Assembly (NCBI GenBank): GCA_020850535.1 | Contig: JADZEM010000021.1 | Coordinates: 1 to 64,000, forward strand | Direction: 5' to 3' | DNA from: Chloroflexota bacterium | Lineage (GTDB): Bacteria; Chloroflexota; UBA6077; JACCZL01 | DNA: 64,000 bases | Shown: piece after piece, positions 7,924-15,923 of the stretch | Numbering within the stretch: the first letter of the stretch is position 1 | How the letters are laid out: each line of letters begins with the position of its first letter | Position numbers and translations under genes: made by a program | Notes under the pieces: generated by a model | The model's input: only the letters and a program-made list of their open reading frames with translations | The model's database searches: none | What the model was told of the DNA's origin: nothing

Positions 7924-8274
7924 ATGTTCGGCAAGTTCTCGCTCCTGTCGCAGCTCTGGCGCTCTGCGCGGCTAACCTATCGCCTGCTGCGCGATTCGCG
8001 GGTGCCGCTGCTGGCGAAGGTCGTCTTCTACGCCACGGCGATCTACGTGGTGTCGCCGCTCGACTTCGCGCCAGACTGGATTCCGGTGCTCGGGCAGGGC
8101 GACGATCTCGTCGCGATTCTGGCCGGTCTGAACCTGTTCTTCCGGGCCTGCCCGTCCTGGATCGTCAAGGAGCACGAGGCGGACCTGGACGGCCGGCTGC
8201 CCGAGTCCGGCGACGCCGAGCGGCGCGCGCGGCCCGGCGAGACCATCGACGGAGCGTATCGGCGGGTGGCTTGA
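7924..8274 (+). CDS. YkvA-like DUF1232 membrane protein
   Basis: The 116-residue product contains the DUF1232 core KVVFYATAIYVVSPLDFAPD followed by WIPVLGQGDDLVAI, a short membrane hairpin with conserved D and P residues typical of the YkvA family. The molecular role of that family is not established. ATG at 7924 is preceded by GGAGG at a proper distance, which decides the start over longer open frames. The C-terminal tail is charged and variable. It stands alone between the metal-transport operon and the carotenoid locus. Confidence 0.8.
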   Translation: MFGKFSLLSQLWRSARLTYRLLRDSRVPLLAKVVFYATAIYVVSPLDFAPDWIPVLGQGDDLVAILAGLNLFFRACPSWIVKEHEADLDGRLPESGDAERRARPGETIDGAYRRVA

Positions 8275-8310
8275 CTCCGCTTATCGAGTGGCCCGACCCC
8301 ACCGATCAGG

Positions 8311-8316
8311 TACAAC
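8311..8316 (+). promoter_or_regulatory. -10-like TACAAC immediately before a start codon
   Basis: TACAAC lies only 6 nt in front of the ATG at 8323, and no ribosome-binding sequence stands between. If used, the transcript would begin at or next to the start codon (leaderless). No clear -35 is seen. Confidence 0.35.
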
Positions 8317-8322
8317 GCCCGT

Positions 8323-9492
8323 ATGCGACGATGGCATGCGGGCGTCGTCCTACTCGGCCTCCTGCAGGCAGCGGCAGCGTCGCGGGTGATTCGTCGGCTG
8401 CGGGCGGGTCCATGCGGGCCGTCCATCTCCGCGGGCGCACGCATCCAGCCGGGCGCGGTCAGCGTCGTGGTCCCGGTCCTGAACGAAGCCCTGCGGCTCG
8501 AGCCGTGCCTGGAAGGGCTGCTGGCACAGGACGCGACCGTCCGCGAGATCCTGGTGGTGGACGGCGGCTCTGAGGACGGCACCGAGGGGCTGGTGCGGGC
8601 GGTCGCCCATCGTGATCCTCGGGTGCGACTGCTGGACTCCGCGCCGATCCCGCCCGACTGGAACGGCAAGGCCTGGGGGCTGGAGGTCGGACGGCGCGCC
8701 GCGAGCGCGGCCTCCCCCTGGCTGCTGACCATCGATGCCGACGTTCGCCCGCGTGCTGGATTGGCGGCCGGCCTCGTGGCGCGCGCCCTCGCCGACCGGG
8801 TCGTGACGGCCAGCGTCGCGACCGTGCAGGACGTCAGCGGCCCGGCGCTCGGGCTGTTGCACCCGGCCTGCCTGACGACCCTCGTCTACCGGCTCGGTCG
8901 GCCGGGCCGCGTGGCGCGGTACAGGGGCGAGGTGCAGGCGAACGGGCAGTGCCAGCTGCTCGACCGTGAGGCCCTCCGCGCGGCTGGCGGCTTCGGCGTC
9001 GCCCGCGCCTCCCGTTGCGAGGACGTGACCATCGCCCGGACGCTGGTCGTGTCGGGTGGGCTGGCCGCGTTCTACGAGACGGACGGGTTGGTCAGCGTCC
9101 GCATGTACGACCGCTGGCACGAGGCCTGGAACGGGTGGACCCGTTCGCTGCCACTGCGCGACCGCTATACGCCGTGGTCGAGCCTCGTCGGGCTGGCCGA
9201 GGTGACGCTGGCACAGGGCTTGCCGCTGCCGCTCCTGGCGCTGCTGCTGGGCCGTGGACCGGGTGCGCGCGGCGATACCGCGTGTCGTCTGCTAGTGGCC
9301 CTGAACGTGTTGCTGCTGGTGCTCCGCGTCGGCGTGCTGGTGGGCATTCGGCGGGCCTACTCCGCGCCGCCGTGGACATTCTGGCTGGCCCCGCTGGCCG
9401 ATTTTCCTGTTGCGCTGCGCCTGTGGGCCAGTATCCTCAAGAGACGGCACACCTGGCGTGGCCGACCTCTTGTTACGGGAGTGCATAGCTGA
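8323..9492 (+). CDS. CruG-like carotenoid glycosyltransferase (GT2)
   Basis: The 389-residue protein has an N-terminal hydrophobic segment, a GT-A domain with VSVVVPVLNE, ILVVDGGSEDGT and LLTIDADV, and the PPDWNGKAWGLEVG element seen in CruC/CruG/CrtQ carotenoid glycosyltransferases. Helices at the C-terminus anchor it to the membrane. Its stop overlaps by 1 nt the start of a CruF-type gene; in cyanobacteria CruF and CruG act one after the other on gamma-carotene-type substrates, supporting the same order here. The acceptor is inferred. A paralogue sits at 12665-13795. No Shine-Dalgarno sequence precedes the ATG. Confidence 0.8.
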   Translation: MRRWHAGVVLLGLLQAAAASRVIRRLRAGPCGPSISAGARIQPGAVSVVVPVLNEALRLEPCLEGLLAQDATVREILVVDGGSEDGTEGLVRAVAHRDPRVRLLDSAPIPPDWNGKAWGLEVGRRAASAASPWLLTIDADVRPRAGLAAGLVARALADRVVTASVATVQDVSGPALGLLHPACLTTLVYRLGRPGRVARYRGEVQANGQCQLLDREALRAAGGFGVARASRCEDVTIARTLVVSGGLAAFYETDGLVSVRMYDRWHEAWNGWTRSLPLRDRYTPWSSLVGLAEVTLAQGLPLPLLALLLGRGPGARGDTACRLLVALNVLLLVLRVGVLVGIRRAYSAPPWTFWLAPLADFPVALRLWASILKRRHTWRGRPLVTGVHS

Positions 9493-10358
9493 TGTCCGCT
9501 GCCAGAGGGTTGCTCGTCGCGCACATCGTTGCACTCGTGTTCGGCCTGATCGGCATGCTGGTCATGATCCCGAATCCGTGGCTCTGGTCGGGGAGTCCGC
9601 TGCTGACGTCGGTCTTCGCGGCCAGCATGGAGTACGCCGGGGCGCTGCACATCTGGCTCGGCGCAGCCGTGATGCTGGTCTACGGCCTGGCGACCGTCGG
9701 GCCAGCCCGAACGGCGATCTTCTTCGTGGCGTCCTGCGCCATCTCGCTCGGCTTCGAGCTGCTCGGGACCGGGACGGGCTGGCCGTTCGGCGCGTACGAG
9801 TACACCGCCGGCCTCGGCGCCAAGGTGCTCGACCGGGTGCCGTACACCATCCCGCTGTCCTGGTTCTACATGGGGTTCTGCTCGTACCTGCTGGCGTCAA
9901 CCATCCTGGCGCAGGCGCGGGCGCCGCGCCTGGGACTCTCGAGCGTTCTCTTCGGCGGATGGCTGCTGATGGCCTGGGATCTCGTGCTGGACCCCGCGAT
10001 GGCTCACGACAGCCTGCCGCTCAAATTCTGGGTCTGGCACCAGACCGGCTTCTACTTCGGGATGCCGCTGCAGAACTTGCTCGGGTGGATCGCGACTGGA
10101 CTCGCGTTCATGGCCGTCAGCCGGCTGCTCTGGCAGGGCGATGTGCGGCCCGGACAGGCTCCCGCGATGATCCCCTTCGCCGTCTACGTCGCGAACGTCA
10201 TCTGGGCGATGGCCCTCAGCGCGAGCGTCGGGCTGTGGGGACCGATCCTCCTGGCAACTGCCCTCGGGATCGCGCCGGCTCTCGTGGCGCTGCGGGATCG
10301 GCTCGTGCTGCCCGGCCAGGGGACGCCCTTGCCCGGACCGTCCGGTGTCTCCGCATAA
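9492..10358 (+). CDS. cruF: CruF-family carotenoid 1',2'-hydratase
   Basis: The 288-residue membrane protein matches the DUF422 (PF04240) carotenoid family, which includes CruF and haloarchaeal bisanhydrobacterioruberin hydratase. Supporting segments are SLGFELLGTGTGWPFGAYEY, PLSWFYMGFCSY, LMAWDLVLDPAMA and WHQTGFYFGMPLQNLLGW, with conserved acidic and aromatic residues between about seven helices. The known reaction adds water across a terminal psi-end double bond of a carotene, giving a tertiary alcohol that can be glycosylated. It overlaps the upstream glycosyltransferase stop by 1 nt. The exact substrate is inferred. Confidence 0.88.
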   Translation: MSAARGLLVAHIVALVFGLIGMLVMIPNPWLWSGSPLLTSVFAASMEYAGALHIWLGAAVMLVYGLATVGPARTAIFFVASCAISLGFELLGTGTGWPFGAYEYTAGLGAKVLDRVPYTIPLSWFYMGFCSYLLASTILAQARAPRLGLSSVLFGGWLLMAWDLVLDPAMAHDSLPLKFWVWHQTGFYFGMPLQNLLGWIATGLAFMAVSRLLWQGDVRPGQAPAMIPFAVYVANVIWAMALSASVGLWGPILLATALGIAPALVALRDRLVLPGQGTPLPGPSGVSA

Positions 10359-10473
10359 CGGCTCGGTCGCAGCGTCGGCGACTGACCCCGACAGTGCAGC
10401 CTGCCAGCCTGCGACTGACGCCCGCTCGATTCACAGCTGCGCGGACGATCGCACGGCATGCGACTCGGCCCTA

Positions 10474-10788
10474 TCAGGCTGGCGGCTTGCAGACCAGCAT
10501 CACGATCCCCTGCACCACCATGACGTTCGTGACCAGGAAGAACACGCCCTCTTCGAGCGGCAGCCCGCCTAGCCAGATGTTGAGGGTCAGCTCAGGATGG
10601 AGGCTCCAGATGCCGATGTGGATGGCCAGGACGTCAGCAGCGCACAGGTAGAGCGTGGGGATGGCGATGCCAGGGACCACCACGCGCCAGTACGCCCGCA
10701 GCGTCCGATGGGCCAGCGCCCACTGCCCCAGGATGACCGGCAGCGCCCAGGCTAGCTCGTACACGAGATACGTCCACTGCCCCAGCAT
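10474..10788 (-). CDS. crtYd: Lycopene beta-cyclase subunit CrtYd
   Basis: The 104-residue protein has three hydrophobic helices and the cyclase-domain motif GLPLEEGVFFLVTNVMV, matching the PLEE..FF signature of the heterodimeric CrtYc/CrtYd cyclases. It forms with CrtYc an active lycopene cyclase that makes beta- or gamma-carotene rings. The ATG at 10788 overlaps the CrtYc stop by 1 nt (TGATG), so both subunits are translated together in matching amounts. A longer frame upstream overlaps crtYc and is not real. Confidence 0.88.
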   Translation of the reverse strand: MLGQWTYLVYELAWALPVILGQWALAHRTLRAYWRVVVPGIAIPTLYLCAADVLAIHIGIWSLHPELTLNIWLGGLPLEEGVFFLVTNVMVVQGIVMLVCKPPA

Positions 10789-11102
10789 CAGCCGGCGGCC
10801 CGCCGCGTGCGTACGAGCAGGGCCAGGACGATCAGGCCGGACAGCAGCGGCTGGAGCAGGAAGAACAGGTACTCTTCCAGGGGTACCCAGCCGAGAATGA
10901 CGCCGACGACACGCTGCGGATCGTAGGTCCAGACGCCCTGCGCGACAATCAGATTGTCCCACGGCGTCGCGTACACGAAGGCCGCCAGCGCCATCAGCCC
11001 GACCACACGCAGGTAGCCCGTCGTCAGGTGGCGGTGCAGCAGCAGCGTCAGCATGCAGATTGGGACCACCAGGAAGATCAGCAGAAATTGACCGTACGTC
11101 AC
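10788..11102 (-). CDS. crtYc: Lycopene beta-cyclase subunit CrtYc
   Basis: The 104-residue protein starts at a GTG and reads TYGQFLLIFLVVPICML, with later YATPWDNLIVAQGVWTYD and WVPLEEYLFFLLQPLL. The PWDN and PLEEY..FF motifs are diagnostic of the small membrane lycopene cyclase domain. It pairs with CrtYd. The GTG at 11102 is directly abutted by the ATG called for the divergent oxidoreductase, leaving no spacer, so one of the two starts is probably wrong. The promoter of this operon must lie inside the neighbouring coding sequence if both calls are correct. Confidence 0.87.
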   Translation of the reverse strand: MTYGQFLLIFLVVPICMLTLLLHRHLTTGYLRVVGLMALAAFVYATPWDNLIVAQGVWTYDPQRVVGVILGWVPLEEYLFFLLQPLLSGLIVLALLVRTRRAAG

Positions 11103-12671
11103 ATGCGATCCAGGGCTGGTGTTGAGGTGGATGATACGGCGTCGGCCGTGGGCGTCGATCCGATTCCTGAGGCGGACGGGGACCGCCGCCCGCGCGCTGC
11201 ACCGCGTCACGCCGACCTGGCAGCGCTGGCCTCGCTGCTGGCGTCGGCGCTGGTGGCCGTGGGGCTGGACCGCCCTCCGCCCCTGGAGCCGTTGGCTGCC
11301 GCCATCATGGAATGGACGCCGGTGCCGGTCGCCAACTGGCTGCTGGAGTCGTTCGGCGCGGCCGGTAAGCCCCTGGCGCTGTTCGGGGCGTCGGCGGTCT
11401 GGCTCGCGACGGCGGGTCTGCTCGGAGCAGTGGCGTCGGCCGGACGGCTCGGGCGGCTGGCGCTGCCGGCTGCGCTGCTGGCGTCAGCGCTCATCGGGTG
11501 GGTGCTGACGCGGGCCGGAGGCCTGCCGGGCGTGCTGACGCTGGTGGGCGGCTTCTGGGTCGTCTACGGCACGCTCAGGGGACGGCGCGTCCGTCCAGCC
11601 GTGGCCGCCGGCGGCGTGCCACACCCGATTGAGCCACGCCGGCGGGCGTTGCTGGCGATGGCTGCGAATGCGTCGGTCCTTGCCGTCGTGAGTGGTCTGC
11701 CTGTCGCGGCGTCGGCCCTGCGGGTGCGCCTGTTCGGCCGGTCCTCGCGGCCACCGCTTCTTGCGTACGCACCGCCGGCCGCGCGCTCGTCCGAGTTCTC
11801 CCTCGCCGGGCTGACGCCGGAGGTGACGCCGCTGGCGTCGTTCTACCTGATGAGCAAGAACGTGGCCGATCCGGTGCTGACGGCGTCCGCCTGGAGCCTG
11901 GGCGTACATGGCCGGGTGCGGCGCAGCCTGAGCCTGTCGCTGGACGATCTCGCAGCGATGCCACGGACGGACCAGCATGTCACCATGCAGTGCGTCAGCA
12001 ATCCGGTCGGCGGTCCACTCTGGAGCGCGACCCTTTTCAGCGGCGTGAGGCTGGCCGACCTGCTCTCGTTGGCCGAGCCGCTGCCGGACGCCGCCTGGGT
12101 CAGCTTCTCCGCTCCAGACGGCCACCGCGAGCAGCTGTCGCTCGACCGGGCGCTGGACCCATCGATCCTCGTCGCCTACGGCATGGGCGGCGACTGGCTC
12201 ACGCCCGAGCATGGATTTCCGGCCCGCGTGCTGGCGGCCGGCCTGTACGGTTTCCGCAGTGTCAAGTGGCTGGCCGCCGTCGAGCTGCTGAGCCAGCCCC
12301 GCCCCGGCCACTGGGAGGAGCGAGGCTGGACGGCCGCCGAGATCCACACCACAGCCCGCGTCGACCTCGTGCAGCGGGAACCGGGCGGCGAACTTCTGGC
12401 GGCCGGCGTGGCGTTCGCAGGACGGCGGGGCGTACGGGCCGTCGAGGTGCGAATCGCGGATGGCGCATGGCAGCCGGCGATGCTCCATCTGCCGCCTCTC
12501 GGGCCGGCGATGTGGGTGCAGTGGCGGGCGCGCCTCGACGCCCCGACCGGTCGAACGGCGCGCGTCGAGGTGCGTGCCATCGACGGGGCCGGCGTGCCGC
12601 AGGACGAGGCGGCGCGCGGCCAGTTCCCGAACGGCGCGACCGGCTTGCACGGGCTGTCGGTCACATGGTGA
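11103..12671 (+). CDS. Membrane-anchored molybdopterin-dependent oxidoreductase (sulfite oxidase-like)
   Basis: The 522-residue product (from ATG 11103) has about four N-terminal hydrophobic segments (roughly 38-155), another near 185-205, then a sulfite-oxidase/YedY-type molybdopterin domain. SLDDLAAMP and HVTMQCVSNPVGGPLW place the molybdenum-ligand cysteine near 297, followed by SGVRLADLL and a C-terminal dimerisation-like domain. The substrate is unknown. Downstream starts (GTG 11127 or 11148) would free space for promoters between it and crtYc. It is coupled to the following glycosyltransferase (ATG 12665 lies before its stop), so it belongs to the carotenoid/glycosyltransferase operon by position. 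Confidence 0.82.
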   Translation: MRSRAGVEVDDTASAVGVDPIPEADGDRRPRAAPRHADLAALASLLASALVAVGLDRPPPLEPLAAAIMEWTPVPVANWLLESFGAAGKPLALFGASAVWLATAGLLGAVASAGRLGRLALPAALLASALIGWVLTRAGGLPGVLTLVGGFWVVYGTLRGRRVRPAVAAGGVPHPIEPRRRALLAMAANASVLAVVSGLPVAASALRVRLFGRSSRPPLLAYAPPAARSSEFSLAGLTPEVTPLASFYLMSKNVADPVLTASAWSLGVHGRVRRSLSLSLDDLAAMPRTDQHVTMQCVSNPVGGPLWSATLFSGVRLADLLSLAEPLPDAAWVSFSAPDGHREQLSLDRALDPSILVAYGMGGDWLTPEHGFPARVLAAGLYGFRSVKWLAAVELLSQPRPGHWEERGWTAAEIHTTARVDLVQREPGGELLAAGVAFAGRRGVRAVEVRIADGAWQPAMLHLPPLGPAMWVQWRARLDAPTGRTARVEVRAIDGAGVPQDEAARGQFPNGATGLHGLSVTW

Positions 12672-13795
12672 CAGGCGTACGCCGCTGGCTGCCCTGGCTC
12701 CTGCTGCTGGTGCAGGCGCTGCTGGCGTTGCGCTCCTGGTGGCACTACCGCTCCTGGCCGCGGCTCGAAGCACTGCCCGAATCCAGCGACGGCGCTCCCC
12801 TCAGCCCGCTGCCAGTCGCCATCGTGATCCCGGCCCGCGACGAAGCAGAGAATCTGCTGCTCCTGCTGCCGTCCCTGCTCTGCCTGGAGCCGCCACCGGC
12901 CGAGATCGTACTGGTGGACGACCGCTCCCACGATGCCACGGCAGCCGTCGGCCGGGGGTTCGGGATTCGTGTGGTGCAGACCAGCGAACCGCCAGCGGGC
13001 TGGAGCGGCAAGAACTGGGCGTGCGTGGTCGGCGCGGCGCAGACAACCGCTCCCTGGCTCCTGTTCGCCGATGCTGACACCTGGCAGGCACCGGGGTCGC
13101 TCGGGGCAGCATGCGCGTGCGCCGAGCGTGAGGCAGCGGACCTTCTGAGTGTCTTCCCGCAACAGGAGTGTCGGACCCTCTGGGAGCGGCTGCTGCTGCC
13201 ATTCGCCTTCGCGCAGTATCTGGCCGCCGTCAACCCGCGCTGGGCCGCCGACGACCGCGCGTCCTCGGCGCTGGCGAACGGCCAGTACCTGCTCGTGCGC
13301 CGCGCGCTCTACGACCGGGTCGGCCGTCATGCTGCCGTCCGGACCAGTCTGGGGGAGGACGTGGCGCTGGCGCGGCTGGCGCGGCGGGCGGGCGGACGCG
13401 TGCGCGTCTTCCGAGCGGAGTCGCTGGTCCGCGTGAGAATGTACCGGTCGCTGGCCGGGCTTCAGACCGGCTTCCGCAAGTTTATGGTGGGATACCTGCT
13501 GGCCGAACCAGTACACGGCGTGCAGATCGTCGCCGCGACCGCCCTGGCCGGGCTGCCGCTGATCCGACTGGTCGAGTGGCGGCTGGGGCGGGGGTCCGGG
13601 CGACTCGCCGCGGCATCCTGGGTCGTTGGCGTGGCAGGCGCGTGGCCGTGGGCGCGCTGGTTCAACGCTGGCTGGTGGACAGTTGTCGCGCAGCCGCTGG
13701 CCTATGCGCTGTTTCAGGTCGTGGCGCTCGACAGCCTGGTACGCTGGCTGCTCGGGATCCGGGTCCGCTGGAAGGACCGCGACTACCCCGTCTAG
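12665..13795 (+). CDS. CrtQ/CruC-like GT2 glycosyltransferase
   Basis: The 376-residue protein has an N-terminal hydrophobic anchor, GT-A motifs VAIVIPARDEAEN, IVLVDDRSHDAT and LLFADADT, and the PPAGWSGKNWACVVGA element typical of carotenoid glycosyltransferases. Several C-terminal membrane helices follow. It is a paralogue of the 8323-9492 gene and shares its overall layout. The start ATG overlaps the oxidoreductase stop (12669-12671). The gene ends just before a strong hairpin. Two such transferases could decorate two ends, or add two sugars in order. Confidence 0.82.
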   Translation: MVTGVRRWLPWLLLLVQALLALRSWWHYRSWPRLEALPESSDGAPLSPLPVAIVIPARDEAENLLLLLPSLLCLEPPPAEIVLVDDRSHDATAAVGRGFGIRVVQTSEPPAGWSGKNWACVVGAAQTTAPWLLFADADTWQAPGSLGAACACAEREAADLLSVFPQQECRTLWERLLLPFAFAQYLAAVNPRWAADDRASSALANGQYLLVRRALYDRVGRHAAVRTSLGEDVALARLARRAGGRVRVFRAESLVRVRMYRSLAGLQTGFRKFMVGYLLAEPVHGVQIVAATALAGLPLIRLVEWRLGRGSGRLAAASWVVGVAGAWPWARWFNAGWWTVVAQPLAYALFQVVALDSLVRWLLGIRVRWKDRDYPV

Positions 13796-13806
13796 CGTCC
13801 GGCAGG

Positions 13807-13845
13807 GGCCGGCCCGCCCTTCCTGGAGGCGGGCCGGCCATTCTT
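13807..13845 (+). terminator. Rho-independent-type terminator after the carotenoid operon
   Basis: Perfect 12-bp arms (ggccggcccgcc at 13807-13818 and ggcgggccggcc at 13828-13839) with a 9-nt loop, followed by a short T-rich run (attcttt). It lies 11 bp after the glycosyltransferase stop. Confidence 0.8.
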
Positions 13846-13929
13846 TGTCCCGTGTGGGTCGGTTCGTGCGGGAAACGCCTCAGCGGGCGGCCCTGCACGA
13901 GCCGACTGTCGGCAGACCGGGTGGCAGAC

Positions 13930-14712
13930 TCAGTCAACCTGAGCTTTGAGCGGCGCGGCCACGCGATCCTGCTCACGGTACGCCACCAGGGCAAGCTGCT
14001 GTCGCTCCATCGAGACCCAGTTGACCTTGTACAGCCGCGCGCCGATGCGGACCGTCTCGCCTTTGTAGAGATAGTGGTCCTGCGGATCGCGCGTCGAGCG
14101 CACGGTGACGCCCAGCACCTTCGTCTCCTGAGGCTGTCGCAGCTCACTGTGCAGCACCGCGTAGATGGCCGAGTCCTGCCCGGTCGGCTCGGCCCGACGC
14201 TGGATCGAGGCGAGCGTGATGGATCGCGTGGTCGATCCCTGGATCTCCCCGCCGATGTTCAGGCGCAGCAGCTCGTCGATCTCGGCATCCTGGGCCAGCG
14301 CCTGCCGTGGGGGATGGGCCGGGTCGAACGTGTCGGTGACCCGCTGAGCCGCGGCGGCTGCCACGCCGGCTCCACGCTCGATGGCGTTCCCGATGCCCTC
14401 CCCGATGGCAGCCGGCGCGCGCATCCCCGCGCCCACGAACGATACGACGCCCCACAGCACCGCTCCCAGAATCAGGAGCATCGTCAGCCTGAGCAGCAGG
14501 CCGATCCCTCGGCTGACGGTGTCCAGGGCCGATCGAGGCCTTGGGGCGGGCTGGAAGATGATCGGGCGCGCCGCGTCATGGACGTTGGCCGGAGCCGACT
14601 CGGCCTCGCGAATCGGTCGGAGATCCTGGGGGGCCGGCCGATCCAGCAGCAGATCGTCGTCGTGGCGAGGCTGTCGACGGGCGGGATAGCGGTCGGCCTG
14701 GTTGGCGCTCAT
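13930..14712 (-). CDS. Membrane protein of unknown function
   Basis: The 260-residue product has a charged, Arg/Asp/Pro-rich N-terminal part, a transmembrane segment (LLLRLTMLLILGAVLWGVVS) and an outer alanine-rich stretch. The C-terminal domain reads like a beta-rich repeat region (TVRSTRDPQDHYLYKGETV). I do not recognise a family. Start options are the two consecutive ATGs at 14715 and 14712. It ends about 80 bp before the terminator-flanked end of the divergent operon and lies just downstream of the DUF4349 lipoprotein gene on the same strand. Confidence 0.65.
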   Translation of the reverse strand: MSANQADRYPARRQPRHDDDLLLDRPAPQDLRPIREAESAPANVHDAARPIIFQPAPRPRSALDTVSRGIGLLLRLTMLLILGAVLWGVVSFVGAGMRAPAAIGEGIGNAIERGAGVAAAAAQRVTDTFDPAHPPRQALAQDAEIDELLRLNIGGEIQGSTTRSITLASIQRRAEPTGQDSAIYAVLHSELRQPQETKVLGVTVRSTRDPQDHYLYKGETVRIGARLYKVNWVSMERQQLALVAYREQDRVAAPLKAQVD

Positions 14713-14795
14713 CATCTGGTGGACTCGCAGGGGCCGTGCCAGCGGGCGTGCTGGCACGGCAACGGGACGACGGATAGAACGGCGGGTGACGGAGG

Positions 14796-15761
14796 TCAGG
14801 CGGGCGGGCCGGCCGGGCCGCCCGGTCCGACAGGTGGGCGCGGGGGCCAGTTCCGGGCCGTGCGTCGCGACAGCCAGCGAATCCCCATGATGAACGCCCA
14901 GAGCAGGAGCAGCATGCCGCCCCAGATCGGCGCGAACACCAGGGCGTAGATGCCGAACTCGGCCAGGACGCGCAGCGCCGACCCGAGCGCGTTGACGGCC
15001 CGCTCAAACGTCGAGCCGGCGCTCCAGCCGGGCCGGGTGAACGTGGCCGACTCGCGGATGGTCAGGGTGATGGTCGCCATGTCGGCGCGGCGCTCCAGGG
15101 CCTGCTTGCGTCCCTGGATCTGCTCGATCTGGCCGCGCACGTTGGTCAGCTCACGCTGGACGTTGATGATGTCCTCGACCTTGGTCGCCTTGCCGAGCAG
15201 CGCCAGCAGGCTCTGCTCGGTCGCCTGGAGGTTTCGCATCCGCGACTCCAGGTCAACGTACTCCTCGGTGACATCCTGGGCCTGGGACTGCTCGTCGATG
15301 ACCCGGTCGGCCAGGGCGCGCAACTGATCGAGTGTGGCCTGGTAGGTGGCCGGATCGGCCGGCACGCGGAGCGTCACATCGGCGACCGTCCGGTCGCCCT
15401 CCTGGCGGATGCGGGTGCCGGACAGGTAGCCGCGCTGGGCCGCCGCCAGCGCCTCGACCTTGTTGTAGGCCTCCTGCACGTTCGGCACGGCGATGGTCAT
15501 GGTGACGGTGCGGACGATCATGCGGTCGAGCGAGGGCAGGTTCTGCTGGGCCTGATCGGCCGGCTGGTTCGCGCCGCCGCTGGCTGGACGCGAAACCGCT
15601 GCTGGCGCCGGGGCGGCCGGGGCAGCGGCCGATTTCGGTGCGCTGGCGGCGCTCTCGGCGGTGCGCGGCGGCGATGCGCTCGGGCTGGCAGCGCAGCCGG
15701 TGGTCGTGAGCAGCGCTGCCGTCAGCAGCAGTGCGAGGATGGCGACGATCCGAGCGCGCAT
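14796..15761 (-). CDS. DUF4349 lipoprotein
   Basis: The 321-residue product has a lipoprotein signal (MRARIVAILALLL ... TTTGC), a Ser/Ala/Pro-rich linker, and the DUF4349 domain: RMIVRTVTMTIAVPNVQEAY, a RGYLSGTRIRQEG beta region, then a long coiled coil about 150-240 (EEYVDLESRMRNLQATEQSL). A C-terminal membrane helix (YALVFAPIWGGMLLLLWAF) and a basic tail follow. Such proteins are surface-exposed and of unknown role. ATG 15761 is preceded by GGGGGAA, which decides it over the longer open frame. Confidence 0.82.
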   Translation of the reverse strand: MRARIVAILALLLTAALLTTTGCAASPSASPPRTAESAASAPKSAAAPAAPAPAAVSRPASGGANQPADQAQQNLPSLDRMIVRTVTMTIAVPNVQEAYNKVEALAAAQRGYLSGTRIRQEGDRTVADVTLRVPADPATYQATLDQLRALADRVIDEQSQAQDVTEEYVDLESRMRNLQATEQSLLALLGKATKVEDIINVQRELTNVRGQIEQIQGRKQALERRADMATITLTIRESATFTRPGWSAGSTFERAVNALGSALRVLAEFGIYALVFAPIWGGMLLLLWAFIMGIRWLSRRTARNWPPRPPVGPGGPAGPPA

Positions 15762-15908
15762 CCGTTCCCCCTGAACGTCCGGGTGGCGGGCAGCCTGGCT
15801 GCCGCCGCGAGTTTTCTGCATTCCTAGACGAGCGGAGCGCCGAAGATGTTCCGTCGTACAAACGACCTGACGAGGGCCGGGAGGCTGGTTCCCGCGCGGC
15901 CGGTACGG

Positions 15909-15914
15909 TAGCAT
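15909..15914 (+). promoter_or_regulatory. -10-like TAGCAT just before a start codon
   Basis: TAGCAT ends 9 nt before the ATG at 15924 and no ribosome-binding site is present between them, as expected for a leaderless transcript. Confidence 0.35.
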
Positions 15915-15923
15915 CGCGACACT

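Noticed and set aside
10789-11202. N-terminal extension of crtYd through the crtYc region
   Set aside because: The extension overlaps crtYc in another frame and is Arg/Pro-rich; the overlapping TGATG marks the real junction.
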